This document shows positions 8,088 to 15,768 of a DNA stretch of 64,000 nucleotides, piece after piece. The notes under the pieces were generated by a model. That model did not search any database, was not told the origin of the DNA, and worked only from the letters and a program-made list of their open reading frames with translations. The translations under genes were made by a program, and so were the position numbers. Location: positions 1-64,000 of the forward strand of contig NZ_SMKT01000008.1 in the NCBI RefSeq assembly GCF_004348735.1, written 5' to 3'. Origin of the DNA: Actinomadura sp. KC06 (lineage in GTDB: Bacteria > Actinomycetota > Actinomycetes > Streptosporangiales > Streptosporangiaceae). Each line of letters opens with the position of its first letter. Within the stretch, counting starts at the first letter, position 1.

Positions 8088-8981
8088 ATGGACGTGGACA
8101 AGGCATCCGACTTCATGGCCGCTCACGCGCGCATGCTCGACCGCCGCCGATTCGAGCTGCTGACGAACAACGGCGACGGCGACGGCGGCCGCGATGCGCT
8201 GCTGGCCGCACTGAACGCCTACCGGAACCCCGACGGCGGCTACGGCCACGGACTCGAACCCGACCTGCGGTCGCGGACGAGCCAGCCCGGCCCCGCGCTG
8301 CACGCGTTCGAGGTCTTCGCGGAACTCGCCCCGGACACCGGCCCGGAGGCGGTCGCGCTCTGCGACTGGCTGGAGTCGGTGACGCTCCCGGACGGCGGCC
8401 TGCCGTTCGCGCTGGACATCCCCGATCCCGCCGGGTGCGCGCCGTTCTGGACGGGCGCCGACCCGCAGACGTCCTCGTTGCAGATCACCGCGGTCGTCGC
8501 GGCGATGGCGCAGCGCGTCGCCGTCCATGACAAGGCGGTCGCCGCGCATCCCTGGCTCGACCGCGCCACCCGGTACTGCCTCGACACCGTCCGGGCGAAG
8601 GACGAGGCGGAGGAGGAGCCGCAAGCGCTGGAGCTCGCGTTCACGCTGTGGCTGGCCGACGCCGTCCGCGACACCGAGGCCGTCGACCTGCTCGGGAAGC
8701 ACATTCCGCCGAGCGGGCTCGTCCACGTCCAGGGCGGCCTGGAGGACGAGATGATGCGGCCGCTCGACTTCGCGCCCCTCCCGGACCGCCCCGCCCGCGC
8801 GCTGTTCGACCCGGAGGTCGTGGCCGGCGAGCTGCGCCGGCTCGACGAGCGGCAGGAGGACGACGGCGGGTGGCGGGTCGACTTCGCCAGCTACTCGCCC
8901 GCCGCGGAGCTGGAATGGCGCGGCTACGCGACCGTCGCCGCCGTGGCGATCCTGATGCGCGAATCCGGTCCAGACGCGTGA
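8088..8981 (+). CDS. Terpene-cyclase/prenyltransferase-fold repeat protein
   Basis: The 297-residue protein carries alpha-alpha toroid repeat signatures related to squalene/oxidosqualene cyclases and prenyltransferases: NPDGGYGHGLEPDLRS (~44-60), LPDGGLPFAL (~100) and a final DDGGWRVDFASYSPAAELEW (~265-285). The catalytic DxDD of class-II cyclases is not seen, so an actual cyclase activity is not supported; similar proteins are annotated only as prenyltransferase-fold hypotheticals. It follows the P450 by 49 bases on the same strand and may be cotranscribed, which hints at a shared small pathway, but this is inference. Confidence 0.65.
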   Translation: MDVDKASDFMAAHARMLDRRRFELLTNNGDGDGGRDALLAALNAYRNPDGGYGHGLEPDLRSRTSQPGPALHAFEVFAELAPDTGPEAVALCDWLESVTLPDGGLPFALDIPDPAGCAPFWTGADPQTSSLQITAVVAAMAQRVAVHDKAVAAHPWLDRATRYCLDTVRAKDEAEEEPQALELAFTLWLADAVRDTEAVDLLGKHIPPSGLVHVQGGLEDEMMRPLDFAPLPDRPARALFDPEVVAGELRRLDERQEDDGGWRVDFASYSPAAELEWRGYATVAAVAILMRESGPDA

Positions 8982-9077
8982 ACCTGACGCGAGTCCGATC
9001 CTGACTCGCGAATGCGATCTTGACGAACGAATGCGATCCGGCGAGTGAAACCGGACCGTCCTGACCGGCGATCGGAT
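8951..9077. repeat. Degenerate ~20-bp repeats upstream of gntR
   Basis: Four to five copies of a motif like CTGAC-n-CGCGAATnCGATC occur: 8951-8970, 8983-9000, 9001-9020, 9021-9040 and, weaker, 9060-9077. The three middle copies are back to back with an 18-20-bp period. The array overlaps the end of the preceding gene and stops a few bases before the GntR start. Multiple binding sites for the regulator, or a degenerate minisatellite, would both fit. Confidence 0.6.
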
Positions 9078-9088
9078 ATGCATGAAGG

Positions 9089-9826
9089 GTGATCGATCCC
9101 TCCGCGCCCTCGCCCAAGTACATGCAGCTCCGCGCCATCCTCCTCCACATGATCGAACAGGAGCGGCTGCCGGTGGACGCGCCCGTCCCGTCCGAGCGCG
9201 AGCTGTGCCGGCGGTTCGGGGTGTCGCGGATGACCGTCCGGCAGGCCGTCGACCTGCTCGTCGCCGAGGACCGGCTCCGCCGCATCCCCGGCAAGGGCAT
9301 GTACGTGGCCCGTCCCAAGGTGCAGATGCCGAAGGAGCTGGTGTCCTTCACCGAGGACATGCGCGCCCGCGGGATGGAGCCCGCCTGCCGCGACCTCGAC
9401 ACCCGGACGGTCACGGCGGACGCACGCCTGGCCGGATACTTCGGTGCCTCCCCGGGTGTCGCCGTGCACGTCCTGGAGCGGCTGCGGCTGGCGGACGGCG
9501 AGCCGATGGCGGTGGAGCGCTCGCACATCCCGGCGTCCCTCGCGCCGGACCTGTTCGAGCGCCGCGAGCCGGGGTCGTCGCTGTTCGCCGTCCTGGAGCG
9601 CGAGTTCGGGATCTTCATGGACGCGGGTGAGCAGACGATCGAGGCGGGCCCCGCCGACGCGCGCCAGGCCGGGCTGCTGGGCATCGAGCCCGGCGGCACC
9701 GTGTTCCTCCTGCGGCAGCGGACGTTCAGCCGCGGGGTCTGCGCCGAGGTCGCGTTCGCGACGTACCGGGCCGACCGGTACCGCATCCACCTCGGGCTGG
9801 AGACCCCGCGCCACGCAGCCCCTTAG
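9089..9826 (+). CDS. GntR family regulator, HutC subfamily
   Basis: The 245-residue protein has an N-terminal winged helix (residues ~10-75: [49 protein letters not shown]) and a C-terminal UTRA effector-binding domain (~90-240: LVSFTEDMRARGMEPACRDL, VHVLERLRLADGEPMAVERS). HutC-type regulators are usually repressors released by a sugar, amino acid or acyl ligand. GTG is the only reasonable start. It lies just behind the repeat array and upstream of the acyl-CoA ligase operon, so it may control itself and that operon. The ligand is unknown. Confidence 0.92.
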   Translation: MIDPSAPSPKYMQLRAILLHMIEQERLPVDAPVPSERELCRRFGVSRMTVRQAVDLLVAEDRLRRIPGKGMYVARPKVQMPKELVSFTEDMRARGMEPACRDLDTRTVTADARLAGYFGASPGVAVHVLERLRLADGEPMAVERSHIPASLAPDLFERREPGSSLFAVLEREFGIFMDAGEQTIEAGPADARQAGLLGIEPGGTVFLLRQRTFSRGVCAEVAFATYRADRYRIHLGLETPRHAAP

Positions 9827-9890
9827 CCGGACGCGCCGCCCCCTAGCTGGACACGCCGCCCCTGGCCCGGACACGTCCCGCCGGACACGC
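9826..9890. repeat. Four imperfect CCGGACaCGCCGCC repeats
   Basis: AGCCGGACGCGCCGCCCC, AGCTGGACACGCCGCCCC, GGCCCGGACACGTCC and CGCCGGACACGCCGCC follow each other directly after the gntR stop. The unit is about 16-18 bp. The array lies in the 178-bp gap before the acyl-CoA ligase gene and could be a terminator-like or regulator-binding array, or a neutral minisatellite. Confidence 0.55.
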
Positions 9891-10004
9891 CGCCTGCCTG
9901 CCGGAGGCGTCCGCCGAGGAGCGCATGCGATCCTTGAGACGCTGGTCACATCAATGCCGAGGGCGCCGGTGCACGTCCTCGGCCGACGGCAGCGGAGGCT
10001 CCCG

Positions 10005-11660
10005 ATGGACAACGGCTCGTCGAGCGAAGCTCGTCCGTTGAATGGCGGTGGGCGGGGGCTGGAGGACGGTCCGGGCTACACGGCGCTTAGCCCGCTTGCG
10101 TTCCTCAAGCGGTCCGCGGAGGTGTTCCCCGGCAAGACCGCCTACGCCTACGGGGACCGCCGCGCCACGTACGCGGAGTTCGCCGCCGAGACGACCCGGC
10201 TCGCGAACGCGCTGCGCGCCTCCGGGATCGAGCCTGGGGACCGCGTCGCGTACCTGGCGCCGAACGTCCCGGAGCTGCTGGTCGCGCATTTCGCCGTGCC
10301 GCTCGCCGGGGCGGTGCTCGTCGCGATCAACACGCGGCTGGCGCCGGACGAGATCCGCTACATCCTCGGCCATTCCGGAGCGAAGGCGCTGGTCGTGGAC
10401 GCGGGGCTGCACCCGTCCGCGGCGCCCCTCGCGGGCCGGCTGCCGGAGGTCGTCGTCACGGTCCCGGCGGCGGGCGCGGAACCCGACCCGGCGGTCGGCG
10501 GCATCACCTACGCCGAGCTCCTGGCGCGCGGCTCGGACGACCCGCTGCCGTGGGGCGTCGACGACGAGAACGCCGCCATCTCGATCAACTACACGTCCGG
10601 CACCACGGGTCGCCCGAAGGGCGTCGTCTACACGCACCGCGGCGCGTACCTGAACGCGCTCGGCGAGGTGGTGCACTCGCGGCACACGCCCGCCAGCGTG
10701 TACCTGTGGACGCTGCCGATGTTCCACTGCAACGGCTGGTGCACGCCGTGGGCGCTCGCCGCGATCGGCGGGACGCAGGTGTGCCTGCGCGCCGTCGTCG
10801 CAGGTGAGGTGTGGCGGCTCATCGACGCCGAGGGTGTCACGCACCTCAACGGCGCGCCGACCGTCCTGGTGACGATCGCGAACGCGCCGGAGGCGCACCC
10901 GCTGGACCGGCCGCTGACCGTGACGACGGCGGGCGCCCCGCCCAGCCCGACGATCATCGCCCAGATGGAGGGGCTCGGCGCGGACATCGTCCACGTGTAC
11001 GGGCTGACCGAGACCTACGGGCCGTACTCGGTGTGCGAGCCGCAGCCCGGCTGGCCGGGTCTGGCCGCGTCCGACCGGGCCCGGCTGCTGGCCCGGCAGG
11101 GCGTCGGCATGGTCCAGACGGACGGCCTCCGCGTCGTCGACGACGACATGGACGACGTCCCGGCGGACGGCGAGACGCTCGGCGAGATCGTCATGCGCGG
11201 CAACAACGTCATGAAGGGCTACCACGAAGACGAGGAGGCCACCGCGAACGCGTTCCGGGGCGGCTGGTTCCACTCCGGCGACCTCGGCGTCCGCCACCCG
11301 GACGGCTACGTCGAGCTGCGCGACCGGTCCAAGGACATCATCATCTCCGGCGGCGAGAACATCTCCACGGTGGAGGTCGAGCGCGCGATCGACTCGCATC
11401 CCGCGGTGCTGGAGGTCGCCGTCGTCGCGGTCCCGGACGACAAGTGGGGCGAGCGTCCCAAGGCGTTCGTGGTGCTCCGCGACGGGCACGCCGCGACCGG
11501 GGACGACCTGATCGAGCACGTCCGGACGGGCCTCGCGCGGTTCAAGGCGCCCGACGCGGTGGAGTTCGTGGCGGAGCTGCCGAAGACGTCCACCGGTAAG
11601 ATCCAGAAGTTCCAGCTCCGCGAGAGGGAATGGGCGGGACGCGAGCGCCGGATCCTGTGA
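10005..11660 (+). CDS. Acyl-CoA synthetase (AMP-forming), fatty-acyl type
   Basis: This ANL-superfamily ligase (551 residues) activates a carboxylic acid as acyl-AMP and then the CoA thioester. Core motifs are clear: INYTSGTTGRPKGVVYTHRG (P-loop, ~190), LPMFHCNGWCTPWALA typical of the medium/long-chain fatty acid branch, VYGLTETYGP (~338), GGWFHSGDLGVRHPDGY (~422), KDIIISGGENIS (~447) and the catalytic Lys in PKTSTGKIQK near the C-terminus. The frame is open far upstream, but MDNGSSS is preceded by CGGAGG at good distance. It heads a three-gene group with an FAD hydroxylase and an aconitase-family enzyme. Confidence 0.92.
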   Translation: MDNGSSSEARPLNGGGRGLEDGPGYTALSPLAFLKRSAEVFPGKTAYAYGDRRATYAEFAAETTRLANALRASGIEPGDRVAYLAPNVPELLVAHFAVPLAGAVLVAINTRLAPDEIRYILGHSGAKALVVDAGLHPSAAPLAGRLPEVVVTVPAAGAEPDPAVGGITYAELLARGSDDPLPWGVDDENAAISINYTSGTTGRPKGVVYTHRGAYLNALGEVVHSRHTPASVYLWTLPMFHCNGWCTPWALAAIGGTQVCLRAVVAGEVWRLIDAEGVTHLNGAPTVLVTIANAPEAHPLDRPLTVTTAGAPPSPTIIAQMEGLGADIVHVYGLTETYGPYSVCEPQPGWPGLAASDRARLLARQGVGMVQTDGLRVVDDDMDDVPADGETLGEIVMRGNNVMKGYHEDEEATANAFRGGWFHSGDLGVRHPDGYVELRDRSKDIIISGGENISTVEVERAIDSHPAVLEVAVVAVPDDKWGERPKAFVVLRDGHAATGDDLIEHVRTGLARFKAPDAVEFVAELPKTSTGKIQKFQLREREWAGRERRIL

Positions 11661-11744
11661 GGAGCGGCGGTTCCTGGGAAGTGTCCCAGGGCGGTGTCTC
11701 ATGACCGAGGACCGTGCCCGCCGTCGATCCGAGAGGGGAGCGGG

Positions 11745-13334
11745 ATGTCGCCCACCGGCGAGCAGACAGGGAACGTGCTGATCGTGGGGGCGGGCCCCAC
11801 GGGGCTCCTCCTGGCCGGCGACCTGGCCGCGGCCGGGATCGGCTGCACCGTCCTGGAACGGCGCGCCGCGGAGACGAGCAACCTGACGCGGGCTTTCGCC
11901 GTGCACGCGCGGACTCTGGAGATGCTGGACGCGCGAGGCGTCGCGGACGACCTCGTCGCCACCGGCGAGCGCGTCGGCGCGGTACGGCTGCTGGGGAAGA
12001 CCAGCCTCGACCTGTCGCGGCTGCCGGGCCGGTTCCCGTTCCTGCTGGTCACGCCGCAGTACGAGACGGAACGCGTCCTGCGGGAACGGGCCGTCGCCGC
12101 GGGCGCGGAGATCGTGCACGGGGCCGAGGCCGTCGGGCTCCGCCAGGACCCGGCGGGCGTCGACGTGGAGGTGCGGACCTCCGGCGGCGCGACGGAGACG
12201 CGGCGCGCGTCCTATGTCGTCGGGGCGGACGGGGTCCGCAGCACCGTCCGGCAGGCGCTCGGGCTGCCGTTCCCCGGCCACGCGGCCGTCCGGTCGGTGA
12301 TGCTCGCCGACGTCCGGCTGCGGGACGCGCCCCGCGACGTGCTGACCGTCGACTCGACCGGCGACGCGTTCGCGTTCCTGGCGCCGTTCGGGGACGGCTG
12401 GTACCGGGTGATCGCGTGGAACCGCCGGCACCAGGCGCCGGACTCCGAGCCCGTCGACATGGACGAACTGCGCGAGGTCACCCGCCGCGTCCTCGGCACC
12501 GACCACGGCATGCACGACCCGCGCTGGACGTCCCGGTTCCACAGCGACGAGCGGCAGGTGCCGAAGTACCGGGTCGGCCGCGTGTTCCTCGCGGGCGACG
12601 CCGCGCACGTCCACTCCCCGGCGGGCGGGCAGGGCATGAACACCGGGATGCAGGACGCCGCGAACCTCGGCTGGAAACTCGCCGCGGAACTCCGGGGCTG
12701 GGCGCCGTCCTGGCTGCTCGACAGCTACCACGAGGAACGGCATCCGGTCGGGCGGCTCGTCGTGCGCGGCAGCGGCGCGATCCTGCGCGGTGCGCTCGCC
12801 GAACCGCTGTGGCTGCGCAGGGCCCGGACCGCCGGCCTCTGGACGGCGACGCACGTCCGGCCGGTCGCGCGGCGGCTCGCGGGCGCCGTCTCCGGCATCG
12901 ACATCGCCTACCCCGCGCCGCGCGGCTCTCACCGACTCACCGGACGGCGGGCGCCGGACGTCCCGCTGGCGGGCGGCCCCGGCGGCTCGGGCGGCTCCGG
13001 CCGGTTGTACGGGCTGCTTGGCGACGGGCTGTTCGTGCTAGTCGTCGGGGCGAACGACCCGGCGGTCACCTACCTGGCGACCAAGCGGTGGGCCGGACGC
13101 GTGCACTGCGCGCTGGCGGGCGGATCGACCCGGACGACGGCGCTGATCCGTCCGGACGGCTACATCGCGTGGGCCACGGACGAGACCGCGCCCGACCGCC
13201 GCGCCGCCGCGATCCGCGACGCCCTCAACCAGTGGTGCGGCCAGCCCTCCACCAAGGAAGTCCATGAGCCGCATCCGGTCGAGAGCGTCCCCGGAGAGGA
13301 CGGGACCCCGAAGGAGCGGGGGACCCGGCCGTGA
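11745..13334 (+). CDS. FAD-dependent aromatic hydroxylase (class A monooxygenase)
   Basis: The 529-residue flavoprotein hydroxylates an aromatic or polyketide-like substrate with NAD(P)H and O2. Motifs in order: GAGPTGLLLAGDLA (FAD dinucleotide fold, ~16), VVGADGVRSTVR (DG motif, ~165), FLAGDAAHVHSPAGGQGMN (GD motif, ~285). The C-terminal thioredoxin-like domain ends ALIRPDGYIAWATD, as in the PgaE/RdmE/MhpA group. The ATG after GAGAGGGGAG is chosen over an in-frame start 17 codons earlier. Translationally coupled to the next gene (4-nt overlap). It lacks features that would mark it as kynurenine 3-monooxygenase. Confidence 0.88.
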   Translation: MSPTGEQTGNVLIVGAGPTGLLLAGDLAAAGIGCTVLERRAAETSNLTRAFAVHARTLEMLDARGVADDLVATGERVGAVRLLGKTSLDLSRLPGRFPFLLVTPQYETERVLRERAVAAGAEIVHGAEAVGLRQDPAGVDVEVRTSGGATETRRASYVVGADGVRSTVRQALGLPFPGHAAVRSVMLADVRLRDAPRDVLTVDSTGDAFAFLAPFGDGWYRVIAWNRRHQAPDSEPVDMDELREVTRRVLGTDHGMHDPRWTSRFHSDERQVPKYRVGRVFLAGDAAHVHSPAGGQGMNTGMQDAANLGWKLAAELRGWAPSWLLDSYHEERHPVGRLVVRGSGAILRGALAEPLWLRRARTAGLWTATHVRPVARRLAGAVSGIDIAYPAPRGSHRLTGRRAPDVPLAGGPGGSGGSGRLYGLLGDGLFVLVVGANDPAVTYLATKRWAGRVHCALAGGSTRTTALIRPDGYIAWATDETAPDRRAAAIRDALNQWCGQPSTKEVHEPHPVESVPGEDGTPKERGTRP

Positions 13335-15295
13335 GCGCCGGGGCAGCGGAGGGCGGGGGACGCGGCGTCGCCCGCAAGCTGATCGCCTCGCACCTGGTGA
13401 GCGGCGAGATGACGCCCGGCGCCGAGATCGGGATCCGCGTCGACCAGACCCTCACCCAGGACGCGACCGGCACGATGGTCATGCTGGAGCTGGAGGCCCT
13501 CGACCTCGACCGCGTCCGGACGGACGTGTCCGTCCAGTACGTCGACCACAACCTGCTGCAGGCCGACGAGCGCAACATGGCCGACCACATCTTCCTGCGG
13601 TCCGCGTGCCGCCGGTACGGGCTGTGGTACTCCAGGCCGGGCAACGGCGTCTCGCATCCGACGCACATGCAGCGGTTCGGCGTGCCGGGCGCCAGCATGG
13701 TCGGCTCCGACTCCCACACCTGCGCGGCCGGGTCGCTCGGCATGCTCGCGGTCGGCGTCGGCGGGCTGGAGGCCGCGATGGCGATGGCCGGGGAGCCGCT
13801 GCATGTGACGATGCCGGAGATCTGGGGCGTCCGGCTGGCGGGGGAGCTCCCGCCCTGGCTGAGCGCCAAGGACGTGATCCTGGAGATGCTGCGGCGGCAC
13901 GGCGTGCGCGGCGGCGTCAACCGGATCATCGAGTACCACGGCCCCGGCCTGGCGTCGCTGACCGCGATGGACCGGCACGTCATCGCGAACATGGGCGCCG
14001 AGCTGGGGGCGACGACGACGGTGTTCCCGTCCGACGAGCGGGTGCTGGAGTTCCTGCGCGGCGAGGGGCGCGAGGACGACTTCACCGAGATCGCCGCCGA
14101 CGCCGGCGCGTCCTACGACGTCACCGAGGAGATCGACCTGTCGTCGCTGGAACCGCTGATCGCCCGTCCCGGCTCGCCCGGCGACGTCGTCGCGGTGCGG
14201 GACGCGGCGGGCGAGGACGTCCACCAGGTGGTCGTCGGGTCGTCGGCGAACCCGGGGCTGCGCGACTTCGCGTCCGTCGCGGCGATCGTCAAGGGCCGCC
14301 AGGTGCACCCGGCGGTCTCGCTGGACGTCAACCCGACGTCCCGGCAGATCCTCCTCGACCTGACCCGGATGGGCGCGGCGGCCGACCTCCTCCAGGCGGG
14401 CGCCCGCATCCACCAGGCGGGCTGCCTCGGCTGCATCGGCATGGGGCAGGCCCCGGCCATCGGGCGCAACAGCCTGCGGACGTTCCCGCGCAACTTCCCC
14501 GGACGGTCCGGCACCGCGGACGACCTCGTCTGGCTCTGCTCCCCGGAGACCGCCGCGGCCGCCGCGCTCACCGGCCGCATCACCGACCCGCGCGACCTCG
14601 GCATGGACCCGCCCGTCGTCCGGCTGCCGCGCAGGTCCAGCGTCAACCGGCAGATGCTCGAACCGCCGCCGCCCGAGGACGAGGCGCGCGGCGTCGCGCT
14701 GGAGAAGGCGCCGAGCATCGGCGTCCTGCCCGGGCTGGACCCGCTCCCGGACGAGCTGGAGGTCCCCGTCGTCATCAAGGTCGGCGACGACGTGTCGACC
14801 GACGAGATCCTCCAGGCGGGCGCGCGGGCCCTGCCGTTCCGCAGCGACATCGCCCGGCTGGCGGACTTCGCGTTCACCCGGCTCGACGAGGGCTACCCGG
14901 AGCGGGCGCGGGAGGCCGGGCCGCACGCCGTCGTCGGCGGCCGCAACTACGGCCAGGGGTCCTCGCGCGAGCACGCCGCGATCGCGCCCCGCCACCTCGG
15001 GCTCCGGCTCGTCCTCGCCCGCGGGTACGCGCGCATCCACTGGCAGAACCTCGTCAACTTCGGGATCCTGCCGCTGGAATTCGCAGACGAGGCGGACTAC
15101 GGCCGCGTCGAGCAGGGGGACGTGCTACGGGTCGAGAACGTCCGCGAGGCGCTGAAGGCCGGGACGGGGATCGACGTCCGCAACACCACCAGGGACGAGA
15201 CGTACCGGGCGCGCCACCGCCTGTCGCCGCGGCAGCGCGACCTCGTCGCCGCCGGCGGCCAGATCCCCCTCCTCCGGCGGCGCTCAGGCGGCTAG
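13331..15295 (+). CDS. Aconitase/isopropylmalate isomerase-family hydratase, 654 aa
   Basis: A full-length single-chain [4Fe-4S] hydro-lyase of the bacterial aconitase type. Cluster ligands are Cys of GSDSHTCAAGSLGM (~138) and the pair in GCLGCIGMGQ (~366, 369). The swivel domain has the conserved NYGQGSSREHAA (~540) and the C-terminal RIHWQNLVNFGILPLEF. It isomerises citrate/isocitrate or a related tricarboxylate by dehydration-rehydration. GTG start overlaps the preceding stop (GTGA). Standing in an operon with a ligase and a hydroxylase rather than in a TCA context, it may serve a dedicated pathway, with methylcitrate- or homoaconitate-like substrates possible. Specificity cannot be told. 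Confidence 0.85.
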   Translation: MSAGAAEGGGRGVARKLIASHLVSGEMTPGAEIGIRVDQTLTQDATGTMVMLELEALDLDRVRTDVSVQYVDHNLLQADERNMADHIFLRSACRRYGLWYSRPGNGVSHPTHMQRFGVPGASMVGSDSHTCAAGSLGMLAVGVGGLEAAMAMAGEPLHVTMPEIWGVRLAGELPPWLSAKDVILEMLRRHGVRGGVNRIIEYHGPGLASLTAMDRHVIANMGAELGATTTVFPSDERVLEFLRGEGREDDFTEIAADAGASYDVTEEIDLSSLEPLIARPGSPGDVVAVRDAAGEDVHQVVVGSSANPGLRDFASVAAIVKGRQVHPAVSLDVNPTSRQILLDLTRMGAAADLLQAGARIHQAGCLGCIGMGQAPAIGRNSLRTFPRNFPGRSGTADDLVWLCSPETAAAAALTGRITDPRDLGMDPPVVRLPRRSSVNRQMLEPPPPEDEARGVALEKAPSIGVLPGLDPLPDELEVPVVIKVGDDVSTDEILQAGARALPFRSDIARLADFAFTRLDEGYPERAREAGPHAVVGGRNYGQGSSREHAAIAPRHLGLRLVLARGYARIHWQNLVNFGILPLEFADEADYGRVEQGDVLRVENVREALKAGTGIDVRNTTRDETYRARHRLSPRQRDLVAAGGQIPLLRRRSGG

Positions 15296-15699
15296 TACCG
15301 GCGCTCCTCGCGGCCGTAGCCGAGTTCCTCGGCGACGTCGGCGACGTTCTCGTACTCGCGCCTGGGCAGGGTCCGCAGCTGCTCGACCGCCGCGTCGGGC
15401 GCGCCGCCCTCGGCCGCGTGCCGGATCAGCTCGTTCGGGCGCGCCGGGTAGCGGACGCCGCTGAGCATCCGGGCGAGCGCGCTGCGGCCCTCGACGTCCT
15501 GCGCGCTCATCCCGGGCGGGGAGCCCTCGCGCTCGCCGGCGGACGGCGCGGTCGGGTCCGCGGGGTCGTCGTTGGAGAACGGCTCGGTCTCCTTGAACTC
15601 CTCGGCGTGCGTGGAGTGACCGCCGCTGACCATGCCCTGCGTCTCCCGGCCGATCTCGTCGTCCAGCTTCGGGCCGTGCTTGTCGCTCTTGTCAGGCAT
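15292..15699 (-). CDS. DUF2795 domain protein
   Basis: This 135-residue acidic, hydrophilic protein has a disordered N-terminal half (KSDKHGPKLDDEIGRETQGM, then Gly/Pro/Glu-rich) and a C-terminal DUF2795 unit: ARPNELIRHAAEGGAPDAAV followed by LRTLPRREYENVADVAEELG. DUF2795 is a small helical module found in stress-associated actinobacterial proteins; its biochemical role is unknown. GGAGG precedes the ATG. The stop codon overlaps that of the convergent aconitase gene. A perfect palindrome lies 16 bases upstream of the start. Confidence 0.82.
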   Translation of the reverse strand: MPDKSDKHGPKLDDEIGRETQGMVSGGHSTHAEEFKETEPFSNDDPADPTAPSAGEREGSPPGMSAQDVEGRSALARMLSGVRYPARPNELIRHAAEGGAPDAAVEQLRTLPRREYENVADVAEELGYGREERRY

Positions 15700-15715
15700 C
15701 CTTGGACCTCCTGAC

Positions 15716-15731
15716 GCGGGAACGTTCCCGC
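15716..15731. promoter_or_regulatory. Perfect 16-bp palindrome upstream of the DUF2795 gene
   Basis: GCGGGAACGTTCCCGC is a perfect palindrome in the 69-bp gap between the P450 (which ends to its right) and the DUF2795 start. It is placed where an operator or a -10-proximal site for the DUF2795 gene would be; it could also fold as a short hairpin behind the P450. Confidence 0.4.
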
Positions 15732-15768
15732 GCGGGCGCGCCCAAACATGCCCGCGCCGCGGCGGCCG

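Noticed and set aside
11745-13334. FAD monooxygenase as the missing kynurenine 3-monooxygenase
   Set aside because: It has the C-terminal thioredoxin-like domain of PgaE/MhpA-type hydroxylases, is 40 kb from the kyn cluster, and sits in an operon with an acyl-CoA ligase and an aconitase-family enzyme.
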